Below, in pieces: positions 1-4,362 of a DNA stretch of 5,358 bases. The stretch covers positions 1 to 5,358 of the forward strand of contig JAZROP010000042.1 of NCBI GenBank assembly GCA_045648785.1, written 5' to 3'. Positions within the stretch are counted from its first letter, which is position 1, and every line of letters starts with the position of its first letter. Position numbers and translations under genes: made by a program. This DNA comes from RGIG7450 sp045648785 (lineage in GTDB: Bacteria; Bacillota; Clostridia; RUG12999). The notes beneath the pieces are model-generated. The model had not been told where the DNA came from and made no database searches. It saw only the letters and a program-made list of their open reading frames with translations.

Positions 1-1
1 A

Positions 2-568
2 TATGCTATGGCGCCGGAGTTTATTGTTATACATAACACATCGAATGATGCAAGCGCAAAAGCGGAGATTTCATACATGAAAAACAACTCCTCTTCGAAA
101 AGTTTTCATTTTGCAGTTGATGATGTTGAGGCAAGACAAGCTATTCCGCTTGATCGTAACGCATGGCATGCAGGTGACGGCAATAACGGCGTCGGCAATC
201 GAAAGGGCATCGCAATAGAAATCTGTTATTCCAAGTCAGGCGGAGAGAAGTTTTTAAAAGCTGAAGAAAACGCAGCAAGGCTCACGGCCGAGCTTCTGAT
301 AGAACGTGGCTGGGGCATTGACCGTGTTAAAAAGCATCAGGACTTTTCGGGCAAATACTGTCCGCACCGTACGCTTGATTCAGGTTGGGGCAGATTTTTA
401 AAGAAGGTGGAAGGATTTATGGAGCTTACAACTATAAACGATATCGTCTGGGAGCTTTCTGCAAGAGGAATTATATCCGATAAGGACCTTTGGCTTAAAA
501 AGCTTGGTGAGGATGAAAACGCATACTGGCTTGCGAGAAAATGTGTGAATTATATAAGAAAGATTTAA
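2..568 (+). CDS. N-acetylmuramoyl-L-alanine amidase, endolysin type (5' end missing)
   Basis: This is a zinc amidase that would cut the bond between N-acetylmuramic acid and L-alanine in peptidoglycan (Amidase_2 / PGRP fold). Numbering from the ATG at position 8, the expected residues are H9 in the IVIHNTS motif, catalytic E71 in AIEICYS, H110 and K116 in KKHQDFSGKYCP, and C118. H9, H110 and C118 match the zinc ligands of PlyL/XlyA-type endolysins with nearly the same spacing as I remember them. The frame stays open to the left edge (Tyr-Ala before the ATG), and the first motif would lie too close to that ATG, so the real start is upstream. Residues 138-186 (GFMELTTINDIVWELSARGI onward) form a helical C-terminal tail seen in many Clostridia phage and sporulation-type hydrolases; it is probably an accessory domain. 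No signal peptide can be judged. The protein is probably a prophage or mobile-element lysin, but a host cell-wall enzyme is possible. Confidence 0.9.
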   Translation, partial: YAMAPEFIVIHNTSNDASAKAEISYMKNNSSSKSFHFAVDDVEARQAIPLDRNAWHAGDGNNGVGNRKGIAIEICYSKSGGEKFLKAEENAARLTAELLIERGWGIDRVKKHQDFSGKYCPHRTLDSGWGRFLKKVEGFMELTTINDIVWELSARGIISDKDLWLKKLGEDENAYWLARKCVNYIRKI

Positions 569-597
569 AAGCGGCAGGGTTATCCTGCCGCTTTTTT
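567..597 (+). terminator. Rho-independent terminator of the amidase gene
   Basis: A perfect 8 bp GC-rich stem, GCGGCAGG (571-578) and CCTGCCGC (584-591), has a 5-nt loop and is followed by six T residues (592-597). A-residues before the stem can extend the pairing into the T tract. It begins at the amidase stop codon, so amidase transcription should end here. Confidence 0.93.
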
Positions 598-616
598 GTT
601 TTTTAAAAAACAAAGG

Positions 617-641
617 CACGATTACTAACACGTTACTAACA
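617..641. repeat. Short tandem repeat with two TTACTAACA boxes
   Basis: CACGATTACTAA (617-628) is followed directly by CACGTTACTAAC (629-640). The 9-mer TTACTAACA occurs at 622-630 and 633-641, exactly 11 bp apart, which is about one helical turn. GTTACTAAC (632-640) is itself a palindrome around its central C, and ATTACTAAC (621-629) is one mismatch from it. It lies between two facing terminators in a stretch without a gene. It could be a protein-binding site or part of an attachment region; the function is not shown by the sequence. Confidence 0.5.
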
Positions 642-670
642 AACCGCAATGTCCCTGCGCTATTTCGCAA

Positions 671-717
671 AAATAAAAAATCCCTGAAAACAGCTTGATT
701 AAAGCATTTTCAAGGAT
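671..717 (-). terminator. Rho-independent terminator downstream of tRNA-Thr
   Basis: Read on the minus strand, ATCCTTGAAAA (717-707) pairs with TTTTCAGGGAT (690-680) with one G-U wobble. GC pairs at 705-704 and 694-693 can extend the stem around a short loop, and a T-rich tract TTTTTTATTT (680-671) follows. It starts only 8 bp beyond the tRNA 3' end. As I see no terminator between the C39-like gene and the tRNA, it may also end read-through from that gene. Confidence 0.75.
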
Positions 718-724
718 TGATTAT

Positions 725-800
725 TGGAGCTGATAACCGGATTCGAACCGGTGACCTCTTCCTTACCAAGGAAGTGCTCTGCCTGCTGAGCTATATCAGC
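725..800 (-). tRNA. tRNA-Thr (anticodon GGT)
   Basis: A 76-nt cloverleaf on the minus strand. The acceptor stem is GCTGATA with TATCAGC, the D stem GCTC/GAGC, and the anticodon stem CTTCC/GGAAG around loop TTGGTAA, giving anticodon GGT (forward-strand ACC at 765-767), which reads ACC and ACU threonine codons. The variable loop is AGGTC, and the T arm is ACCGG-TTCGAAT-CCGGT. The discriminator base is U, and CCA is encoded at the 3' end (725-727). All stems pair fully, so the gene looks functional. Its 3' end faces the amidase gene. Confidence 0.97.
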
Positions 801-816
801 GGAAGACAACATGAAT

Positions 817-845
817 ACTATAGCACACATTTGTCTGTTTGTCAA
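817..845 (-). promoter_or_regulatory. Sigma-A promoter of tRNA-Thr
   Basis: On the minus strand, a perfect -35 TTGACA (845-840), a 17 bp spacer and -10 TATAGT (822-817) lie just upstream of the tRNA. TG precedes the -10 by one base, which gives an extended -10. The predicted start of transcription is near 810, about 10 nt before the mature tRNA 5' end. The promoter sits directly behind the stop codon of the C39-like gene. Confidence 0.88.
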
Positions 846-848
846 TAT

Positions 849-1817
849 TTAATTTTCTACTTTACGCATGGAAATAAGGTATGGCAGTAGCTCGGCTGTT
901 GTGTAAAGATTAAACATTTTGGCAAGGCACGAGTCTTTAATAAGAGTGTTTTCGGGGGACTCTGATTTTGTATCCGGGTCGCAAACGATAAGCTCTCCTT
1001 CGGCGGTATATCCGGTAATTACCACACCATGAGTTTTACCATCCTTTGCAAACTGAGCAATTATTCCGGAGGAATTTTCAAGCTCCTGTGCAATTATATC
1101 AAGCTTTTCAAAAGTGGTATATGCCGACTCTGCCCAATTTTCCATTTCCAGCTTGAGCTCGAGCTCACTTTCAAAAATAACATTCCACATAATATCCATA
1201 CAATATTCCGGACCCCAGTTTGCATAGACACCGCCACCATTAAGTTCAAGGATTTCCTCGAAAGTAAACGGCGAATTAAAATGATTTGATAAAACCATGG
1301 CTTTGCAGGCGATTATGCAACCTTCCTGTTCTGCCGATGCGACATAATATGCAGGAGTAATCATATAATCTATGCCAAGAGGCTTTTTCAGTGAAAGATA
1401 TACAGTTTTCGTTTCATCTACCCATTTAACATTAAGCCCAAAAGCTTCCGTGAGAGCGCGGATAGGGACAAATGTCCTGTTGCTTATAATGGCTGCAGCT
1501 GTATCAATTTCTACTTCTTTACCATTTAAAATCATAATTTTTTCACCGACAATAAATGACACAGACAAAGTATCCGACGAAATGGCAGCGGTTTTTGTGT
1601 TACCGTCCCATTCAACCTGGGCCCCTAGAGCCTCGGATATTCCTCTCAAAGGAGCAAGTATACGGCCGTCTGATATAACGGGGGAAGCATCAAACTCAAG
1701 AGTGGAATCTTTGAAATATATGGTAACATCCTGTTCACGGGAAATGGTGCTTATCTCCGAAGCAAACGCGGAAAATGAAAATATTAAAGCGAAAAACAGG
1801 CACAAAATTCGTTTCAT
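849..1817 (-). CDS. Secreted protein: copper-amine-oxidase-like N domain plus C39-like peptidase
   Basis: A 322-residue protein. Residues 1-19 are a signal peptide: a KR start, a hydrophobic core and a likely cut after AFA (17-19), so it acts outside the membrane. Residues about 28-143 match the copper amine oxidase N-terminal-like domain common in Clostridia exoproteins, with two repeats of the type RILAPLRGISEALGAQVEWD and RTFVPIRALTEAFGLNVKW. This domain is thought to bind cell surface or ligand and is not an oxidase. Residues about 150-315 resemble Peptidase_C39_2, with likely catalytic C167 (EQEGCIIACKAM), H263 (KTHGVVITGY) and D280 (IVCDPD). The start at 1817 is chosen because GGGAG lies 8 nt upstream and the signal peptide begins there; the longer frame to 1949 would run through both promoters. 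The gene is divergent from the kinase/PqqD/peptidase operon. The substrate is unknown. Domain calls are by eye, and the C39 part is the less certain. Confidence 0.85.
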   Translation of the reverse strand: MKRILCLFFALIFSFSAFASEISTISREQDVTIYFKDSTLEFDASPVISDGRILAPLRGISEALGAQVEWDGNTKTAAISSDTLSVSFIVGEKIMILNGKEVEIDTAAAIISNRTFVPIRALTEAFGLNVKWVDETKTVYLSLKKPLGIDYMITPAYYVASAEQEGCIIACKAMVLSNHFNSPFTFEEILELNGGGVYANWGPEYCMDIMWNVIFESELELKLEMENWAESAYTTFEKLDIIAQELENSSGIIAQFAKDGKTHGVVITGYTAEGELIVCDPDTKSESPENTLIKDSCLAKMFNLYTTAELLPYLISMRKVEN

Positions 1818-1825
1818 AGCGGTTT

Positions 1826-1830
1826 CTCCC
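1826..1830 (-). promoter_or_regulatory. Ribosome binding site that sets the C39-like start
   Basis: GGGAG on the minus strand lies 8 nt before the ATG at 1817. No comparable site precedes the in-frame ATG at 1949, so this site decides the start. Confidence 0.75.
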
Positions 1831-1850
1831 GAAAAAAGTTTGTTTTTTTC

Positions 1851-1879
1851 AGTATAAACCATAGGGCAGAATTTGTCAA
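1851..1879 (-). promoter_or_regulatory. Sigma-A promoter of the C39-like gene
   Basis: On the minus strand, -35 TTGACA (1879-1874), a 17 bp spacer and -10 TATACT (1856-1851). Transcription should start near 1844, leaving a leader of about 27 nt before the ATG at 1817. Its -35 is only 10 bp from the -35 of the opposite promoter. Confidence 0.82.
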
Positions 1880-1889
1880 TTGTTATCGG

Positions 1890-1918
1890 TTGACAGATAA
1901 TATTTAATATGATATTAT
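1890..1918 (+). promoter_or_regulatory. Sigma-A promoter of the kinase/PqqD/peptidase operon
   Basis: A perfect -35 TTGACA (1890-1895), a 17 bp AT-rich spacer and -10 TATTAT (1913-1918). Transcription should start near 1925, giving a leader of about 25 nt that carries the ribosome binding site TAAGGAG (1935-1941), 8 nt before the ATG at 1950. It is back to back with the minus-strand promoter. Confidence 0.85.
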
Positions 1919-1949
1919 TATAGGTAACAATATGTAAGGAGAAATTCAT

Positions 1950-2807
1950 ATGCCTTTATTTGATATTGCAGGCTTAACGCTTGAATTTTCGGGCTTTAAA
2001 AATGAATTTTTTAATCGTCGGTTTGCCGGATATCGCATTGAAAGTCATCTTTTGCCGGATTTAGCAGTGGAACTTACTCATGAAAAGTTTCTTCCTGAGG
2101 GGGAACTGCAAGCAATGTCGGACGGATTTCGTCAATTTTACACATCACAGGACGGATATGGAATATTTGACATTTTAAAGGCTCCGGACACTTACTGTGC
2201 CGCTATGATTTTTGACAAAGATGTTAAAAGTGCAAAAGCATATCTTGAGGATATAGAAAAATTTGGCGGAATGTCAAATGAGATTCGCAGCTTTAATATG
2301 CTTGGTGAACTTTTTCGCTATTTTATTTTAAAACATGACGGCCTTGTACTTCACTCCTCGTGTATTAAATATAAAAATTCGGGGATTGCTTTTTCCGCAC
2401 CATCAGGAACGGGAAAATCCACCCATACGGGGCTTTGGAAAAAATATTTTCCTGAGGATGTTACCATTTTGAATGACGATTCGCCCGCTATTCGTTTTGG
2501 CGGGATGGTGCCGGGGCTTTACGGAACTCCGTGGAGCGGAAAAACCGATATAAATACAAACGAGGCGGCTCCTCTTGAGGCGATTGTTATTTTAGAGCAA
2601 AATCCGCAGAACAGCATCATAAAGCTTTCGGTAGAAGAGGCGTTGTTTGAAATTTTGCAGGAGGTAACGCGTCCGGTATTTCCGGAGTTTATAAATCTTA
2701 CCCTGTCGGCAGTTGAAAAACTATTATTGCAGACACCTGTTTATCGGCTGAAATGCAATATATCAAAAGAAGCGGTGTTAATGGTGAAGGACGAGCTTGG
2801 ACTCTAA
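1950..2807 (+). CDS. HPr-kinase-like P-loop protein (putative serine kinase)
   Basis: A 285-residue cytoplasmic protein whose C-terminal part resembles the catalytic core of HPr kinase/phosphorylase (HprK). H135 in GLVLHSS lies 15 residues before the P-loop, as in HprK. The P-loop is APSGTGKST (150-158), with Ala in place of the usual first Gly. A Walker-B-like acidic pair, D176-D177, sits in VTILNDDSPA, and YGTPWSGK (191-198) follows. The N-terminal ~115 residues do not look like the HprK N domain, and there is no HPr or PTS gene nearby, so a role in carbon catabolite control is unlikely. Related HprK-like proteins near PqqD genes phosphorylate peptides in some lasso-peptide clusters (established for a few; applied here by inference). 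The gene has a strong ribosome binding site, lies 12 bp before the PqqD gene and is first in the operon. Peptide or protein Ser kinase is the best guess; another ATP- or GTP-using activity is possible. Confidence 0.82.
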   Translation: MPLFDIAGLTLEFSGFKNEFFNRRFAGYRIESHLLPDLAVELTHEKFLPEGELQAMSDGFRQFYTSQDGYGIFDILKAPDTYCAAMIFDKDVKSAKAYLEDIEKFGGMSNEIRSFNMLGELFRYFILKHDGLVLHSSCIKYKNSGIAFSAPSGTGKSTHTGLWKKYFPEDVTILNDDSPAIRFGGMVPGLYGTPWSGKTDINTNEAAPLEAIVILEQNPQNSIIKLSVEEALFEILQEVTRPVFPEFINLTLSAVEKLLLQTPVYRLKCNISKEAVLMVKDELGL

Positions 2808-2819
2808 AGGAGAAGAAAT

Positions 2820-3086
2820 ATGAAAATAAAAAATACATTTATACTTAGAAATGTTGCCGGAAATAATGTTGTTTTGCCGATGGGTGCATCAACAGAGGCT
2901 TTCAGCGGAATGATGACTCTTAATGAAACGGGTGCTTTTCTCTGGAACAATATGCAAAAAGATATTACAATGGATGAACTTGTGAATGTACTTTTGTCCG
3001 AATACAATGTGTCCGCAACGGAAGCAAAGGAGGATGCGGAGGCGTTTGTAAACACACTCCGCACAGCAGGTGTACTTGAAGAATGA
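2820..3086 (+). CDS. PqqD family protein (stand-alone RiPP recognition element)
   Basis: An 88-residue protein of the PqqD family, a winged-helix fold that in RiPP pathways binds the leader of a precursor peptide and presents it to a modifying enzyme. The N-terminal strands (FILRNVAGNNVVLPMG, residues 7-22), the signature LNETGAFLW (34-42), and the helical part DELVNVLLSEYNVSATEAKE with a final LRTAGVLEE (80-88) are all typical, and the length is normal for the family. AAAGGAG (2806-2812) precedes the start and overlaps the kinase stop codon. The stop overlaps the next start as ATGA (3083-3086), so translation of the peptidase is probably coupled. No radical SAM enzyme or precursor gene is visible nearby, so its partner is unknown. 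It may present a substrate to the kinase or peptidase of the same operon. Confidence 0.9.
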   Translation: MKIKNTFILRNVAGNNVVLPMGASTEAFSGMMTLNETGAFLWNNMQKDITMDELVNVLLSEYNVSATEAKEDAEAFVNTLRTAGVLEE

Positions 3087-3532
3087 AACAGATTGTCGAT
3101 ATGAAAAAGCTTGAGCCTTCAATACGAGAAATTGTCGGTGCAGGCGGGAATGTAAGACTGACGGTAACCGGGCAGAGTATGATGCCCACGCTGATTGAAC
3201 ATAGAGACTGCGTTATTCTCACAAAACCGGGCAATCTTAAAAAAGGTGATATTATACTTTATCAAAGAACAAACGGAGATTATGTGCTCCACCGAATTAC
3301 AAAAGTGAAAAAAGACGGATTGGAGCTTTGCGGGGACAATCAGATGAAACCTGAGTTCCCTGTTTTGCCAGAGCAGGTTATTGCCGTTGTATCGGCAATT
3401 ATCCGCAAAGGTAAGTTGATTGAAAAAAGCAGCATTACTTACAGAGTCAGCGCTTTTATCTGGACGAATTTTATACCGCTTCGTCCCTTTATGCTCAAAA
3501 CAGTTATTAAAATAAAAAGCCGCTTGAAATAA
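3083..3532 (+). CDS. S24/S26 family peptidase (signal-peptidase-like)
   Basis: A 149-residue protein with the signature of the S24/S26 serine peptidases. VTGQSMMPTL (28-37) has the nucleophile S32; GDIILYQ (55-61) and YVLHRITKV (67-75) follow with H70, then CGDNQ (83-87) with D85. A His rather than Lys at the second site resembles the ER/archaeal/SipW-type signal peptidases. There is no N-terminal membrane anchor. Residues about 118-145 (YRVSAFIWTNFIPLRPFMLK) are a hydrophobic-basic stretch that could touch the membrane. The start at 3083 shares ATGA with the PqqD stop; a later Met at residue 7 is possible but has no better ribosome site. It could cut a leader from a peptide bound by PqqD, or be a regulatory peptidase; the substrate is unknown. 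Last gene of the operon. Confidence 0.85.
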   Translation: MKQIVDMKKLEPSIREIVGAGGNVRLTVTGQSMMPTLIEHRDCVILTKPGNLKKGDIILYQRTNGDYVLHRITKVKKDGLELCGDNQMKPEFPVLPEQVIAVVSAIIRKGKLIEKSSITYRVSAFIWTNFIPLRPFMLKTVIKIKSRLK

Positions 3533-3549
3533 AATTCAGCGGTTTTTTT
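3514..3549 (+). terminator. Rho-independent terminator of the kinase/PqqD/peptidase operon
   Basis: CCGC-T-TGAA (3520-3528) pairs with TTCA-GCGG (3535-3542), with one bulged T and a 6-nt loop, followed by seven T residues (3543-3549). The stop codon of the peptidase gene (3530-3532) lies within the loop, so terminator and coding end overlap. Confidence 0.85.
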
Positions 3550-3559
3550 GTGTTTTCTC

Positions 3560-3588
3560 TTGCATTGGAATGAAAAATGTGGTAAAAT
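3560..3588 (+). promoter_or_regulatory. Sigma-A promoter of the NifU-like/GGGtGRT operon
   Basis: -35 TTGCAT (3560-3565), a 17 bp spacer and -10 TAAAAT (3583-3588), with TG one base before the -10 (extended -10). Transcription should start near 3595, leaving a leader of about 50 nt. A second TATAAT (3607-3612) lacks a good -35 and is less likely. Confidence 0.75.
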
Positions 3589-3632
3589 GTATGATGGTTT
3601 TATGTGTATAATAAAATTTTCAATATAATAGG

Positions 3633-3638
3633 AAGGAG
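3633..3638 (+). promoter_or_regulatory. Ribosome binding site that sets the NifU-like start
   Basis: AAGGAG lies 7 nt before the ATG at 3646. It decides against an in-frame GTG at 3604, which has no such site and would add 14 residues unlike the family. Confidence 0.85.
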
Positions 3639-3645
3639 AATTTCT

Positions 3646-4338
3646 ATGAACTATTCAAGTGAAGTAGAAGCTATGTGCCCTCTTGCTAAGGGTGCATATC
3701 ACGGTCCTGCTCCCATTCCTCAGGAAGGTAAATGGACACAGGCAAAAGAAGTAAAAGACATTTCCGGTCTTACACATGGTATCGGCTGGTGTGCTCCTCA
3801 GCAGGGTACATGTAAGCTGACTCTCAATGTAAAAGAGGGTATTATCCAGGAAGCTCTGGTTGAAACAATTGGTTGCTCGGGTATGACTCATTCGGCAGCT
3901 ATGGCCTCAGAAATCCTCGTTGGCAAAACAATCCTTGAAGCTCTAAACACAGACCTTGTTTGTGACGCTATCAACACAGCTATGAGAGAACTTTTCCTCC
4001 AGATTGTTTACGGCCGTACACAAACTGCTTTCTCCGAAGACGGTCTTCCCATCGGTGCTGGTCTTGAGGACCTTGGTAAAGGTCTCCGCAGCCAGGTTGG
4101 TACTACATATGCTACACTCAAAAAAGGTCCCAGATACCTCGAACTTGCTGAAGGCTACATCACAAAAGTTGCAGTTGACGAAGAAGGTCAGATTATCGGC
4201 TACAAATTCGTTCACCTCGGCAAAATGATGGAAATGGTTGGCAAAGGCATGGATGCTAACGAAGCTCTTGAAAAAGCAAGCGGCCAGTATGGCAGAGTTG
4301 ATGATGCTGCAAAGCTCATCGACCCCAGACATGAATAA
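3646..4338 (+). CDS. NifU/IscU-N-like iron-sulfur scaffold family protein
   Basis: A 230-residue cytoplasmic protein. Residues about 52-125 resemble the NifU/IscU N-terminal domain, which builds Fe-S clusters on three Cys. Here TCKLTLNVKEGIIQEALVET runs into IGCSGMTHSAAMASEILVGK, and TILEALN follows. C77 fits the second IscU Cys. C49 and C56 flank the place of the first Cys (IscU: PACGD), while the usual His-Cys pair of the third site is not seen; C11 and C106 are the other Cys. The protein is longer than IscU (about 130 residues) because of a C-terminal region (about 130-230) with GRTQTAF, GKGLRSQVGTTYATLKKGPR and DPRHE that I cannot assign. Families of this kind are commonly found beside GGGtGRT proteins, as here. 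Codons are biased toward ATC, CTC, CCC and GGT, suggesting strong expression. Whether it really carries a cluster is not shown. Confidence 0.82.
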   Translation: MNYSSEVEAMCPLAKGAYHGPAPIPQEGKWTQAKEVKDISGLTHGIGWCAPQQGTCKLTLNVKEGIIQEALVETIGCSGMTHSAAMASEILVGKTILEALNTDLVCDAINTAMRELFLQIVYGRTQTAFSEDGLPIGAGLEDLGKGLRSQVGTTYATLKKGPRYLELAEGYITKVAVDEEGQIIGYKFVHLGKMMEMVGKGMDANEALEKASGQYGRVDDAAKLIDPRHE

Positions 4339-4362
4339 TTAAGAGAGGGAGGTTGGACGAAA

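Noticed and set aside
8..10. ATG as true start of the amidase
   Set aside because: No upstream sequence supports it, the frame is open to the left edge, and the first zinc ligand would be residue 9, while relatives have about 20 more residues before it.
398..670. Minus-strand frame spanning the amidase end and both terminators
   Set aside because: It overlaps a clear gene and the amidase terminator stem, has no ribosome site, and its protein resembles nothing I know.
1372..1857. 161-codon frame on the plus strand
   Set aside because: It lies opposite the secreted C39-like gene and matches no family. The signal peptide and domains on the minus strand explain the region.
1818..1949. N-terminal extension of the C39-like gene to an ATG at 1949
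   Set aside because: It would run through both divergent promoters, bury the signal peptide and lack a ribosome site. The ATG at 1817 has GGGAG at 8 nt.
3604..3645. GTG start for the NifU-like gene
   Set aside because: There is no ribosome site before the GTG, whereas AAGGAG sits 7 nt before the ATG at 3646.
3550..3645. Possible riboswitch or precursor peptide gene between the operons
   Set aside because: Only a promoter, a leader of about 50 nt and a ribosome site are visible. I see no stable fold and no short frame with a ribosome site.
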